From the NCBI RefSeq assembly GCF_016863635.1, contig NZ_BOPG01000049.1, positions 1-64,000 of the forward strand: a stretch of DNA of 64,000 nt, written 5' to 3'. The notes under the pieces are model-generated. The model was not told the origin of the DNA, ran no database searches, and worked only from the letters and a program-made list of their open reading frames with translations. Origin of the DNA: Virgisporangium aurantiacum (GTDB lineage Bacteria; Actinomycetota; Actinomycetes; Mycobacteriales; Micromonosporaceae). Below, piece by piece: positions 1 through 8,271 of this stretch. The stretch's first letter is position 1. Each line of letters starts with the position of its first letter. The translations under genes were made by a program, and so were the position numbers.

Positions 1-1
1 C

Positions 2-262
2 AAGGGACTGCGGTGGACCATCGACAACCCCGACCCGGCCGGGCGCATCATGGCCAACCACAACCCCACCTACAAACCCGAAGTGGCAGCGGCCGAAGTC
101 AGGGAAACCGTGGCCTACGTCCGCGGCAACGCCCCGTACGTAGGCCACCTCGACCAGTCCCGCATGGCCCGCTGCATCGCCCTCATCCAGGGCATCGGCC
201 TGATCAAACCCGACCTCGACCCCGACCGCATCGCGGCCTTCGATCTGGTCCCGACGGGCTGA
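2..262 (+). CDS. ABC transporter substrate-binding protein, C-terminal fragment (NitT/TauT/THI5-like)
   Basis: The reading frame is open from base 2 to a TGA at 260-262, so the 5' part lies outside the window and 86 codons remain. The tail, with a GLRWTIDNPD stretch, a following helix and an ending of the type GLIKPDLDP...AFDLVP, resembles the C-terminus of NMT1/THI5-type periplasmic binding proteins that bring small nutrients to an ABC importer. Family assignment rests on the tail only. It faces the acyl-CoA ligase gene tail to tail with a 3-base gap. The substrate cannot be read from this fragment. Confidence 0.55.
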   Translation, partial: KGLRWTIDNPDPAGRIMANHNPTYKPEVAAAEVRETVAYVRGNAPYVGHLDQSRMARCIALIQGIGLIKPDLDPDRIAAFDLVPTG

Positions 263-265
263 CCG

Positions 266-1762
266 TCAATCGGCCGTCACCGTGGCCCGCAACCGCTTGC
301 GGTCGAGCTTTCCGACGGACGTGAGCGGGATTGCCGGCAGCACCGTGACCGTGCGCGGGTACTTGTGCGCGGCCAGCCGGCCCTTCGTGAACTCGATCAG
401 CTCCGCCTCGGTGGCGGTGGCGCCCTCGGCGAGCGAGACGAACGCGACGACCTCCTCGCCGAGGCGCGGATCGGGCCGGCCCACGACGGCGGCCATCGAC
501 ACCTCGGGGTGCGCGAGCAGCGCGTCCTCGACGTCGCGCGGGTAGACGTTGTAACCGCCGCGGATGATCAGGTCCTTGATCCGGTCGACGATCGTGAGAT
601 AACCGTCTCCGTCGAGCCGGCCGACATCGCCGGTGTGGAACCAGCCGCCGTCGCCGAGCGGCTCGCCCCGCCAGTACCCCCGCATGACGTTCGGGCCGCG
701 CACCACGATCTCGCCGTCCTGGCCGGGCGGCAGGTCGGAGCCGTCGGCGCCGACGATGCGCAGCTCGACGTCGTCGACGACCTTCCCCACGGTGCCGGGC
801 CGGGCCGAAAGCGGCGGCGAACCGCTGACGATCCCGCCGGTCTCCGTGCAGCCGTAGCCCTCCATCACCGTCACCGACGGGACGCGCCGCTCGAAGTCCT
901 CCCGCACGGCCGGCGAGAGCGGCGCGGCGCCCGAGTAGACGAACCGCAGGTCGCTGAGGTCCATCTCCTCCAGCGGGAACTGCAGCATCATCGCGAGCAT
1001 CGACGGCACCACGGCAAAGCTCTGGCTGCGGTGCTCGACGGCCAGTTCGAGGAACGACTTCGGCTCGAACCAGCGCTGCAGCACCGTCGATCCCGGTTCC
1101 ACCACGTGCATCGCGCCGACGGTGACCAGCAGCCCGAACGCGTGCGACAGCGGCAGCGAGATCTGTCCCCGCGTCACGCCCTCGACGTGGCTGCGCGCCC
1201 GCGACGACCGGCCCGAGTAGGCGAGGTTGGCGTGCGAGAGCGCGACGCCCTTGCTCCGGCCGGTGGTGCCGCCCGTGTACATGAGCGCGGCGAGGTCGTC
1301 AGGGGACCGGTCGACGATCGCGAGCGGCTCGGTGCCGGCCTCCAGGTCGGTGAAGCTGACGTGGGATCCGGCGGCGCCGATGACGACAACCGGCACCGGC
1401 CGCCCGTCGAGCGCCTCCTCGACCTTCGGCAGGATCTCCGGTGTGGTGAAGACCGCGGCGGCACCCGAGTCGTCGATGATGTGCCGCAGTTCGAGCGCCG
1501 TCACGAGGAAGACGACCGGCGTCACGGCGGCACCGGCCCGCCAGACCGCGTGGTACAGGATCGTGACCTCGGGGCAGTTCGCCATGATGACGATCACCCG
1601 GTCGCCCGGTGCGACACCGAGTCGCACCAGGCCGTGTGCGACGTGCTTCGACCGTTCGTGCATCGAGCCCGACGTGTGCCAGGTGCCGTCGAAGAACAGG
1701 GACGGATGGTCTCCGAGCCGTTCGTGGGCCGAATCTGCGAGGCGGGCGAGATTGGTTTCCAT
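266..1762 (-). CDS. AMP-forming acyl-CoA ligase (fatty-acid-CoA ligase type)
   Basis: This 498-residue ANL-superfamily enzyme should activate a carboxylic acid with ATP and load it on CoA. The phosphate-binding loop YTGGTTGRSKG is at residues 162-172, the YGCTETGG motif at about 310, the hinge region DLIIRGGYNVYPRD at about 415, and the catalytic lysine in SVGKLDRK near the C-terminus. The ATG has a GGGAG about 10 bases upstream. No signal peptide or membrane segment is seen, so it is cytosolic. It is divergent from a PaaI-type thioesterase 88 bases away, which suggests shared regulation of acyl-CoA making and breaking. The acid used is unknown; fatty or aromatic acids are both possible. Confidence 0.85.
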   Translation of the reverse strand: METNLARLADSAHERLGDHPSLFFDGTWHTSGSMHERSKHVAHGLVRLGVAPGDRVIVIMANCPEVTILYHAVWRAGAAVTPVVFLVTALELRHIIDDSGAAAVFTTPEILPKVEEALDGRPVPVVVIGAAGSHVSFTDLEAGTEPLAIVDRSPDDLAALMYTGGTTGRSKGVALSHANLAYSGRSSRARSHVEGVTRGQISLPLSHAFGLLVTVGAMHVVEPGSTVLQRWFEPKSFLELAVEHRSQSFAVVPSMLAMMLQFPLEEMDLSDLRFVYSGAAPLSPAVREDFERRVPSVTVMEGYGCTETGGIVSGSPPLSARPGTVGKVVDDVELRIVGADGSDLPPGQDGEIVVRGPNVMRGYWRGEPLGDGGWFHTGDVGRLDGDGYLTIVDRIKDLIIRGGYNVYPRDVEDALLAHPEVSMAAVVGRPDPRLGEEVVAFVSLAEGATATEAELIEFTKGRLAAHKYPRTVTVLPAIPLTSVGKLDRKRLRATVTAD

Positions 1763-1850
1763 CCGGCGACTCCCGTTCAGGCGGTCAGGTTTTTACACTG
1801 CCTATGCCAATACCTGCTGTGGTGTCAACCACATGTTTCCTGGAGGTCCG

Positions 1851-2300
1851 ATGCCGAACAACCCCATCACCGCTGGCGAGCGATTCGCCGATATCGACTC
1901 GTTCAGCCAGCGTGGGGCCGACGGACCGCACCTCTGGCGCACGCTGGGCTTCCGCCGCACCGACTGGGCCCCCGGTTCGTCCACTGTGGAATGGGACGCG
2001 ACGGTCGACTACGGCTTCTACACGCCGTCCGGACCGGTGATCCAGGGCGGGCTGGTCACGGCGGTCCTGGACTCGGCGATGGGTGGCGCGTGCTGGACCA
2101 CGCTGAACAACCATGAGGTCTTCCTGACCGCCGACCTGCGGGTCGAGTTCTTCCGGCCGACCCGGCCCGGCACGCTGCGGGCGGTGGGCACGGTGGAGCG
2201 GCGGACCAGCCGGGTCGTCTTCTGTTCGGCCGAACTACTGGACGCCGCGGGCAGCACGCTCGCGGCCAGCAGATGTACCCAAGTGGTCCTCCCGGCATAG
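1851..2300 (+). CDS. PaaI-family (hotdog-fold) acyl-CoA thioesterase
   Basis: This 149-residue protein is a cytosolic hotdog-fold thioesterase that should hydrolyse an acyl-CoA. The signature stretch GGLVTAVLDSAMGGA at residues 66-80 includes the Asp of the catalytic helix, and the C-terminal strand pattern (LRVEFFRPTRPGTL) is typical of the family. The chosen ATG has GGAGG at 1842-1846; an in-frame ATG 18 bases upstream (1833) has no such site. It is divergent from the acyl-CoA ligase, which could supply its substrate. The substrate itself is not evident. Confidence 0.8.
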   Translation: MPNNPITAGERFADIDSFSQRGADGPHLWRTLGFRRTDWAPGSSTVEWDATVDYGFYTPSGPVIQGGLVTAVLDSAMGGACWTTLNNHEVFLTADLRVEFFRPTRPGTLRAVGTVERRTSRVVFCSAELLDAAGSTLAASRCTQVVLPA

Positions 2301-2391
2301 CTAAATGGGTTGTATCTTCGCCGTCCGTCAGGGCTCCTATATGTCGAGTCACACGTTTGTGCCCAAGATCCCGATCGGTGAGGAGCGCACC

Positions 2392-2448
2392 ATGACGAAC
2401 GACCGCTGGGCCGGCCCAACCCGCTATGCCTGGGCCGGGCCCACTTAG
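2392..2448 (+). CDS. Possible 18-residue leader peptide ahead of pgm
   Basis: An ATG at 2392 preceded by GAGGAG (spacing 7) opens an 18-codon frame ending at TAG 2446-2448. The product, MTNDRWAGPTRYAWAGPT, carries the pentapeptide WAGPT twice. The DNA under it holds the perfect palindrome TGGGCCGGCCCA and a near copy, so RNA hairpins would form across the frame. It lies 88 bases before the pgm start. It may be a regulatory leader peptide, or the hairpins alone may matter and the frame be chance. I do not recognise it. Confidence 0.35.
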   Translation: MTNDRWAGPTRYAWAGPT

Positions 2449-2536
2449 GCCCTTCAAAGGGACCCCTTCCAGGGGGAAAGGCCGACCGGGTGATGGGAGC
2501 ATGGATCCCACGTTCCTAGCACCCGGGAGGCTCCCC

Positions 2537-4165
2537 ATGTCGGTCCACCCCCGCGCCGGCCACCGCGCGGAAGCGGGCGACCTCATCGATCCGGTCGCCG
2601 TTCGCGCCGCCTACTTCGACCGGCACCCGGATCCGTCGAACGTCGCCGAACAGGTGAGCTTCGGAACGTCCGGGCACCGCGGGTCGAGCCTGAACACGGC
2701 GTTCAACGAAGACCACATCGTCGCGATCAGCGCCGCGATCGCCGAGTACCGGCGCGAGCAGGGCATCACGGGTCCGCTCTTCCTCGGGCAGGACCCGCAC
2801 GCCCTCTCGGCGCCGGCCACGCAGACCGCGGTGGAGGTGCTCGCGGCCAACGGCGTCACCGTGCTCGTCGACAGCCGTGACGGGTTCGTGCCCACGCCGG
2901 CGCTGTCGCACGCGATCCTCACTTACAACCGGTCGGGCCGGTCCGACACCGCCGACGGAATCGTGGTGACGCCGTCCCACAATCCGCCGGCCGACGGCGG
3001 GTTCAAGTACAACCCGCCCCACGGCGGCCCGGCCGACACGTCGGTCACGACCTGGATCCAGGACCGGGCGAACCGGTTGATCGCCGACGGCCTCAAGGAC
3101 GTCAAGCGGACGAAGCACGAGGCCGACACGTACGACTTCCTCGGCGCGTACGTCGACGACCTGCCGTCGGTGGTCGACATCGAGGCGATCCGCCGGGCCG
3201 GCGTGCGCATCGGTGCCGATCCGCTGGGCGGGGCGAGCGTCGCCTACTGGGGCGAGATCGCGTCCCGGCACAACCTCGACCTCACCGTGGTCAACGACAC
3301 CGTCGACCCGGCCTGGCCGTTCATGACGCTCGACTGGGACGGCAAGATCCGCATGGACTGCTCGTCGCCGTACGCGATGGCGTCGCTGATCGAGAACAAG
3401 GCCGCGTACCAGATCACCACCGGCAACGACGCCGACGCCGACCGGCACGGAATCGTGACGCCCGACGCCGGTCTCATGAACCCGAACCACTTCCTCGCGG
3501 TCGCGATCCGGTACCTGTTCACCAACCGCACGTCGTGGCCGGCCGCGACCGCGATCGGCAAGACGCTGGTGAGCTCTTCGATGATCGACCGCGTCGCCGC
3601 CGAGCTCGGCCGCACGTTGCTGGAGGTGCCGGTCGGGTTCAAGTGGTTCGTGCCCGGCCTGCTCGACGGCTCGGTCGGCTTCGGTGGCGAGGAGAGCGCC
3701 GGCGCGGCGTTCCTCCGTCGCGACGGCAGCACCTGGACCACCGACAAGGACGGCATCCTGCTGTGCCTGCTCGCGTCGGAGATCCTCGCGGTCACCGGCC
3801 GGTCGCCCAGCGAGCACTACCGCGACCTGGTCGCGAAGCACGGCGAGCCGGCGTACGCCCGCATCGACGTGCCGGCCACCCGCGCGGAGAAGGCCGTGCT
3901 GGGCAAACTGTCACCGTCGCAGGTCACGGCCACCTCGCTCGCCGGCGAGAAGATCACGGCGACGCTCACCTCGGCACCGGGCAACGGCGCCGCCATCGGC
4001 GGCCTCAAGGTGACGACGGAGAACGGCTGGTTCGCGGCCCGCCCGTCGGGCACCGAAGACGTCTACAAGATCTACGCCGAGTCCTTCAAGGGCCCCGAGC
4101 ACCTGGCGCAGATCCAGGACGAGGCCCGCGGCGTCGTGGCCGACGCCCTCAGTGGCCGCGCTTGA
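2537..4165 (+). CDS. pgm: Phosphoglucomutase (alpha-D-glucose-phosphate specific)
   Basis: This 542-residue enzyme interconverts glucose 1-phosphate and glucose 6-phosphate and supplies glucose 1-phosphate for nucleotide-sugar synthesis. Its length is close to bacterial Pgm (about 546). The phosphoserine loop VVTPSHNPPADGG has Ser147, the metal loop GNDADADRHG lies at about 299-308, the sugar-binding GGEESAGA at about 388, and the phosphate-binding RPSGTEDVYKIY near residue 505. An ATG at 2537 with GGGAGG at 2525-2530 is preferred over the open frame that extends back to 2426. Its 3' end overlaps the convergent MBL-hydrolase gene by 17 bases. The product is likely used by the polysaccharide genes downstream in the window. 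Confidence 0.93.
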   Translation: MSVHPRAGHRAEAGDLIDPVAVRAAYFDRHPDPSNVAEQVSFGTSGHRGSSLNTAFNEDHIVAISAAIAEYRREQGITGPLFLGQDPHALSAPATQTAVEVLAANGVTVLVDSRDGFVPTPALSHAILTYNRSGRSDTADGIVVTPSHNPPADGGFKYNPPHGGPADTSVTTWIQDRANRLIADGLKDVKRTKHEADTYDFLGAYVDDLPSVVDIEAIRRAGVRIGADPLGGASVAYWGEIASRHNLDLTVVNDTVDPAWPFMTLDWDGKIRMDCSSPYAMASLIENKAAYQITTGNDADADRHGIVTPDAGLMNPNHFLAVAIRYLFTNRTSWPAATAIGKTLVSSSMIDRVAAELGRTLLEVPVGFKWFVPGLLDGSVGFGGEESAGAAFLRRDGSTWTTDKDGILLCLLASEILAVTGRSPSEHYRDLVAKHGEPAYARIDVPATRAEKAVLGKLSPSQVTATSLAGEKITATLTSAPGNGAAIGGLKVTTENGWFAARPSGTEDVYKIYAESFKGPEHLAQIQDEARGVVADALSGRA

Positions 4166-4769
4166 TCCACTCCGGTAGCGACGGCGCCTCGGCACCGATG
4201 GTCGTCGAGGCGCCGTGGCCGGTGTGCACCACCGTGCCGGACGGGAGCGTCAGGAGGCGCTCCCGGATCGACCCGATGATCGTGTCGAAGCTCGAGTAGG
4301 AGCGGCCGGTCGCGCCCGGTCCGCCCGAGAACAGCGTGTCGCCGGTGAAGAGCACGCCGTCGGCGGCCGCGTGGATGCAGCAGGCGCCCGGGGCGTGTCC
4401 GGGCGTGTGCAGCACGGTCAGGTCCGTGTCGGCGACGCTGATCACCTGGCCGTCGGCCAGTTCACCGTCGGGCGCGCGGTCGGGGTGGGTCATGTCCCAC
4501 AGCACCCGGTCGGCCGGGTGCAGCAGGATCGGCGCCCCCGTGCGGTCGGCCAGCGCCGGCGCGGCGTTCACGTGATCGTTGTGCCCGTGGGTGCAGATGA
4601 TCGCCCGCAGCGTGCGGTTGCCGATGCGGTCCACGATGGCGTCGACGTCGTGCGCCGCATCGATCACGACGCAGTCGGTGGCGTTGCCGATGATCCACAC
4701 GTTGTTGTCGACGTCCCACGTGCCGCCGTCCAACGTGAACTGCCCCGAGGTCACCAGGTGATCGATCAC
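4149..4769 (-). CDS. MBL-fold metallo-hydrolase (glyoxalase II-like)
   Basis: This 206-residue cytosolic protein has the full metallo-beta-lactamase metal set: THGHNDH with His61, His63, Asp65 and His66, then His125 in HTPGHAPGA, Asp144 in FTGDTLFSGG, and His185 in VHTGHG. The spacing fits the hydroxyacylglutathione-hydrolase-like branch, where two metal ions activate water to cleave a thioester or related bond. It is shorter than classical GloB and lacks its C-terminal domain. In an organism that uses mycothiol rather than glutathione, the substrate may be a mycothiol thioester; that is inference. It overlaps pgm tail to tail. Confidence 0.85.
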   Translation of the reverse strand: MIDHLVTSGQFTLDGGTWDVDNNVWIIGNATDCVVIDAAHDVDAIVDRIGNRTLRAIICTHGHNDHVNAAPALADRTGAPILLHPADRVLWDMTHPDRAPDGELADGQVISVADTDLTVLHTPGHAPGACCIHAAADGVLFTGDTLFSGGPGATGRSYSSFDTIIGSIRERLLTLPSGTVVHTGHGASTTIGAEAPSLPEWIKRGH

Positions 4770-4833
4770 GGCGCCATCATGCCACCACCGGTTCGGCCGT
4801 TCGCCCGATCAGCGCCGCCGCCCCACCGTTTCC

Positions 4834-4883
4834 CGATCTTGGACTCCCCGCGGTGCCATAGGCCCTCAGGAAGTCCAAGATCG
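4834..4883. repeat. Inverted repeat with GATCTTGGACT arms in a divergent promoter region
   Basis: Arms CGATCTTGGACT (4834-4845) and AGTCCAAGATCG (4872-4883) are perfectly complementary over 12 bp around a 26-base loop. It lies between the divergent MBL-hydrolase and DeoR genes, so it is not placed as a terminator for either. A related element with arms GACCTTGGA and TCCAAGATC is at 57733-57762, also between divergent genes. Confidence 0.7.
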
Positions 4884-4895
4884 CGGGATGGGCTC

Positions 4896-4924
4896 TTGAC
4901 TTCCCACATATTCGGGCGTAAACA
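4896..4924 (+). promoter_or_regulatory. Promoter of the deoR-fruK-PTS operon, with candidate operator
   Basis: TTGACT at 4896-4901 and TAAACA at 4919-4924 are separated by exactly 17 bases, a good housekeeping-type promoter for this GC-rich genome. It precedes the DeoR start by 34 bases. The AAACAAACATG that spans the -10 (4920-4930) nearly matches a motif repeated inside fruK and could be the DeoR-family operator. Confidence 0.6.
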
Positions 4925-4958
4925 AACATGCACCAAAGTGAAACGGCGGTGAAACCAC

Positions 4959-5720
4959 ATGTACGCCGAGGAGCGACAGCAGGAGATCGTCCGGCTCGCA
5001 CGGGCCAACGGACGCGTCGACGTGGCGTCACTCGCCGACACGCTCAACGTCACGGCCGAAACCATCCGCCGCGACCTCACCTCGCTGGAACGGTCCGGGG
5101 TGCTGCGCCGGGTGCACGGCGGGGCGATCCCGGTCGAGCGCATCGGGTTCGAGCCCGCACTGGAGACCCGCGACGCCGTTCTCATCGACGAAAAGGAGCG
5201 GATCGCCAAGGCGGCCCTGGCCGAGGTGCCCGAGGAGGGCGCGATCATCCTCGACGCGGGCACCACCACCGCCCGGCTGGCACAGGCGCTGCCGGTCGAC
5301 CGGGAGCTGACCGTGGTGGTCAACTCGCCGGTCATCGCGACCATTCTCGGCACCCGGGCCAACATCAACGTCCTGCTGATCGGTGGCCGGCTGCGCGGCC
5401 GCACGCTGGCGACGGTCGACGACTGGGCGCTGCGCCCGCTCGCCGACATGTACGTCGACGTGGCGTTCATCGGTACCAACGGCATGTCGGTCGAGCGCGG
5501 GCTCACCACGCCCGACCTGGCCGAGGCGGCGGTGAAGCGGGCGATGATCAACGCGGCCCGCCGCACCGTACTGCTGGCCGACCACACGAAGATCGGCAAC
5601 GACTACCTGGCCAGGTTCGGCACCCTCGCCGACCTCGACCTGCTCGTCACCGACGCCGGCCTCGACGACGAACTCGTCGCAGACGTCGAGGCCACTGGCC
5701 TGAGAGTTGTCCGAGCATGA
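4959..5720 (+). CDS. DeoR/GlpR-family transcriptional regulator of the PTS operon (FruR-like)
   Basis: This 253-residue regulator has an N-terminal winged helix (about residues 1-57, with VDVASLADTLNVTAETIRRDL typical of DeoR) and a C-terminal DeoRC sensor domain of the sugar-isomerase fold (GTTTARLAQAL, FIGTNGMS). Such proteins repress sugar operons until a phosphorylated sugar binds. The start codon ATG 4959 opens the canonical MYAEERQQEI. Its stop overlaps the fruK ATG (ATGA at 5717-5720), so the two are translationally coupled, which supports control of this operon. Fructose 1-phosphate is the usual effector for FruR-type members; that is inference. Confidence 0.88.
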   Translation: MYAEERQQEIVRLARANGRVDVASLADTLNVTAETIRRDLTSLERSGVLRRVHGGAIPVERIGFEPALETRDAVLIDEKERIAKAALAEVPEEGAIILDAGTTTARLAQALPVDRELTVVVNSPVIATILGTRANINVLLIGGRLRGRTLATVDDWALRPLADMYVDVAFIGTNGMSVERGLTTPDLAEAAVKRAMINAARRTVLLADHTKIGNDYLARFGTLADLDLLVTDAGLDDELVADVEATGLRVVRA

Positions 5721-6703
5721 TCGTCACGGTCACCCTGAATCCCAGCCTCGACCGGTCGATCGAGGTGGGCAGGCTCGTCGTGGGTGACGTCAACCGGGCC
5801 ACCTCGGCCCACCTCGACCCGGGCGGCAAGGGCGTCAACGTCTCCCGGGCGCTGCTCGCCAACGGCGTCGCGTCGCGGGCCGTCGTGCCCTGCGGCGGCG
5901 ACGAGGGCGGCCAGCTCATCCGGCTGCTCGTCGCCGAGGGCGTCGACGTGCGGGCGGTACCGATCGCCGGCAACACCCGCTCCAACATCACGCTCACCGA
6001 GCCCGACGGAACCACCACGAAGATCAACGAGCCCGGACCGCGGCTGAGCCCGGCCGAGTTCGGCGCGGTGATCGACCAGGTGCTCACCGCCGCGGGGGCG
6101 AACGGTGTGGTGGTGGCGTGCGGCAGCGCACCGCCCGGTCTGCCGGTCGAGGCGTTCGCCGAGTTCTGCACGCGCATCCTCGGCCAGGCCGGCCTGCGGC
6201 TGGTCGTCGACACCAGCGGGCCGGCGCTGCGGGCGGCGGCGCAGGCCGGCGCGACGCTCGTCAAGCCCAACCGCGAGGAACTGGCCGACGTCGTCGGTCG
6301 CCCGCTGGCGAGCCTGCACGACGTGATCGACGCCGCGCAGGAACTCCGCTCGTGGGGTGCGGGTGCGGTCCTCGCCAGCCTCGGCGCCGACGGCGCCGTG
6401 CTCGTCGACGACACCGGTGTGGTCGCCGGTGACGCGCCGGTCGACCGGCCGCGCAGTTCGGTCGGCGCCGGCGACGCGCTCCTCGCCGGGTTCATCGCCG
6501 CCGGCGGCGCCGACCACAGAGAAACCAACACAAACCAACATGACGGTGTCGGTCGTGACGCGCTCGCCGAGGCGCTCGCATGGGGGGCCGCCGCCGTCAG
6601 CCTGCCGGGAAGCCGAATGCCCGGCCCCGCCGATCTCCGGCGGGACGACGTCCGCATCCACGCGCACCCCGACGGAGTGCGCCCGCTGCTCGCCAGCAGC
6701 TGA
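5717..6703 (+). CDS. fruK: 1-phosphofructokinase
   Basis: This 328-residue PfkB-family kinase phosphorylates fructose 1-phosphate to fructose 1,6-bisphosphate in the cytosol. The substrate loop DPGGKGVNVSRAL is at residues 34-46 and the anion-hole and catalytic base GAGDALLAGF near 255; both ends match the family. It begins inside the DeoR stop codon. A low-GC patch at 6515-6543 encodes residues of a loop and contains AAACCAACA twice, resembling the operon's promoter motif. No fructose-type PTS permease is nearby; the permease that follows is mannitol-type, so the source of fructose 1-phosphate needs explaining. Confidence 0.9.
   Translation: MIVTVTLNPSLDRSIEVGRLVVGDVNRATSAHLDPGGKGVNVSRALLANGVASRAVVPCGGDEGGQLIRLLVAEGVDVRAVPIAGNTRSNITLTEPDGTTTKINEPGPRLSPAEFGAVIDQVLTAAGANGVVVACGSAPPGLPVEAFAEFCTRILGQAGLRLVVDTSGPALRAAAQAGATLVKPNREELADVVGRPLASLHDVIDAAQELRSWGAGAVLASLGADGAVLVDDTGVVAGDAPVDRPRSSVGAGDALLAGFIAAGGADHRETNTNQHDGVGRDALAEALAWGAAAVSLPGSRMPGPADLRRDDVRIHAHPDGVRPLLASS
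6515..6543 (+). repeat. Low-GC direct repeat inside fruK, possible internal operator
   Basis: The stretch holds AAACCAACA at 6522-6530 and again at 6532-6540, separated by one base, in otherwise very GC-rich coding sequence. AAACCAACATG at 6532-6542 differs in one base from AAACAAACATG at 4920-4930 in the operon promoter. The codons it forces (Thr-Asn-Thr-Asn-Gln) are unusual for this protein family region. Confidence 0.4.
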
Positions 6704-6733
6704 CCTGTCCCCCGTTCAGGTCAGCTGCTGGCG
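6691..6733 (+). other. 17-bp perfect stem-loop across the fruK stop codon
   Basis: Bases 6691-6707 and 6717-6733 are exact reverse complements around a 9-base loop (TCCCCCGTT). The stem covers the fruK TGA and lies 49 bases before the IIC start. No T-tract follows, so an intercistronic attenuator, RNA-processing stem or leaky terminator is more likely than a full terminator. Confidence 0.65.
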
Positions 6734-6781
6734 TCACAACAGCCCCACCATCCCCCGCAAGAGCGTTCGAAGGAGCCACCC

Positions 6782-7960
6782 ATGGCGACCCCCTACACAC
6801 CTCCGGTGCAGGGCACCGGGTTCAAGGCCACCGTCCAGAGAATCGGTGGTCATCTGGCCGGCATGGTCATGCCCAACATCGGCGCCTTCATCGCCTGGGG
6901 CCTGATCACGGCGTTCTTCATCCCCGTCGGCTGGACCCCCAACGAGACCCTGGCCGCGCTCGTCGACCCGATGATCAAGTACCTGCTGCCGATCCTGATC
7001 GGCTACACCGGCGGCCGGATGGTGCACGGCCAGCGCGGTGCGGTCGTCGGCGCGGTCGCCACGGTGGGCGTCGTCGTCGGTGCCGAGGTGCCGATGTTCC
7101 TCGGCGCCATGATCATGGGTCCGGCGGCCGCGTACATCGTCAAGCAGTTCGACAAGCTGATCGAAGACCGGATCCGTCCCGGGTTCGAGATGCTCGTCGA
7201 CAACTTCAGCGCCGGCATCATCGGCGGCCTCATGGCCCTGCTGGGCGTGTGGGCGGTCGGCCCGGCCGTCGACTGGATCGCGGATCGTGCCGAGGACGGC
7301 GTCGACTTCCTCATCGACAACCACATGCTCGGCCTGGTGTCGATCATCGTGGAGCCGGCCAAGGTGCTGTTCCTGAACAACGCGATCAACCACGGCGTGT
7401 TCACCCCGCTGGGCGCCGCCGAGGTGACGGAGAAGGGCAAGTCGATCCTGTTCATGATCGAGACGAACCCCGGCCCGGGTCTCGGTCTGCTGGCCGCGTT
7501 CTTCCTCTTCGGCCCGCGGGCCCTGCGCCCGTCCGTTCCGGCCGCGATGATCATCCAGTTCCTCGGCGGCATCCACGAGATCTACTTCCCGTACGTGCTC
7601 ATGAAGCCGCGCCTGATCCTCGCCATGATCGCCGGCGGCGCCGCGGGTGTCAGCACGTTCATGGTCACCGGTGCCGGCCTCGTCGCCGCGCCCGCTCCCG
7701 GCAGCATCTTCGCCTACATAGCGGTCACACCGAAGGGCGGTTGGTTCGGCGTCGCGGCTGGCATCGTCATCGCCACGGCGGTCACGTTCGTCGTCGCGTC
7801 GGCACTGCTCGGGTTCGGCCGTGGCGAGCCCGCGGAGGACGATCTCACCGAAGACACGCAGGCCGAGGCCGAGCTCAACGCGGCGCAGGAACGCACCCGC
7901 GAGAACAAGGCCGCGAGCAAGGCCGCCGTCAACCGTGAAGCAACCCCCAGAGAGGCCTGA
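6782..7960 (+). CDS. mtlA: PTS mannitol-type permease, IIC component
   Basis: This 392-residue membrane protein is the transport unit of a mannitol-family phosphotransferase system. About eight hydrophobic segments fill residues 20-340, and the substrate-site motif GIHEIYFPYVLM lies at about 263-274; MPNIGAFIAWG at the start and FLNNAINHGVF are family hallmarks. The cytosolic IIB and IIA units that are fused in Escherichia coli MtlA are separate genes here. The tail from about 355 is charged and likely cytosolic. The ATG has AAGGAGCC just upstream. Substrate is predicted to be mannitol or a related polyol such as glucitol or arabitol. Confidence 0.88.
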   Translation: MATPYTPPVQGTGFKATVQRIGGHLAGMVMPNIGAFIAWGLITAFFIPVGWTPNETLAALVDPMIKYLLPILIGYTGGRMVHGQRGAVVGAVATVGVVVGAEVPMFLGAMIMGPAAAYIVKQFDKLIEDRIRPGFEMLVDNFSAGIIGGLMALLGVWAVGPAVDWIADRAEDGVDFLIDNHMLGLVSIIVEPAKVLFLNNAINHGVFTPLGAAEVTEKGKSILFMIETNPGPGLGLLAAFFLFGPRALRPSVPAAMIIQFLGGIHEIYFPYVLMKPRLILAMIAGGAAGVSTFMVTGAGLVAAPAPGSIFAYIAVTPKGGWFGVAAGIVIATAVTFVVASALLGFGRGEPAEDDLTEDTQAEAELNAAQERTRENKAASKAAVNREATPREA

Positions 7961-7962
7961 GC

Positions 7963-8271
7963 GTGCCCACCATCAACGGCAGTGACGTGAAGAAGCTGGT
8001 CGTCGCCTGCGACGCCGGAATGGGCAGCAGCGTGATGCTGGCCAGCACGCTGAAGCGTCAGCTGAAGAAGAACGACGTGGTCGTCGAGCACACGCCGGTG
8101 AACACGATCCCGGCCGACGCCGACGTGGTGATCTGCCACCAGGGGCTCGCCGAGCGGGCCCGCGGCACCGCGCCGGACACGGTGATCGTGCCGATCCAGC
8201 TGTTCATCGGCGACCCGGCGGTGGCAAAAGTGATCAAGGCGATCCAGAGCGGCGGCGTGATCAATGGATGA
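7963..8271 (+). CDS. PTS mannitol-type IIB component
   Basis: This 102-residue cytosolic protein has the phospho-cysteine loop VACDAGMGSS with Cys16, which receives phosphate from IIA and passes it to the polyol on the permease. Length and fold match free-standing mannitol IIB domains. It starts with GTG two bases after the IIC stop and overlaps the IIA start by 8 bases. Part of the same operon and surely the partner of the IIC above. Confidence 0.88.
   Translation: MPTINGSDVKKLVVACDAGMGSSVMLASTLKRQLKKNDVVVEHTPVNTIPADADVVICHQGLAERARGTAPDTVIVPIQLFIGDPAVAKVIKAIQSGGVING

Noticed and set aside
2301..2391. Promoter TTGTAT (2310-2315) with CCTATAT-like -10 ahead of pgm
   Set aside because: The spacing is about 19 bases or more and several alternatives exist, so it is not strong enough to list as a feature.
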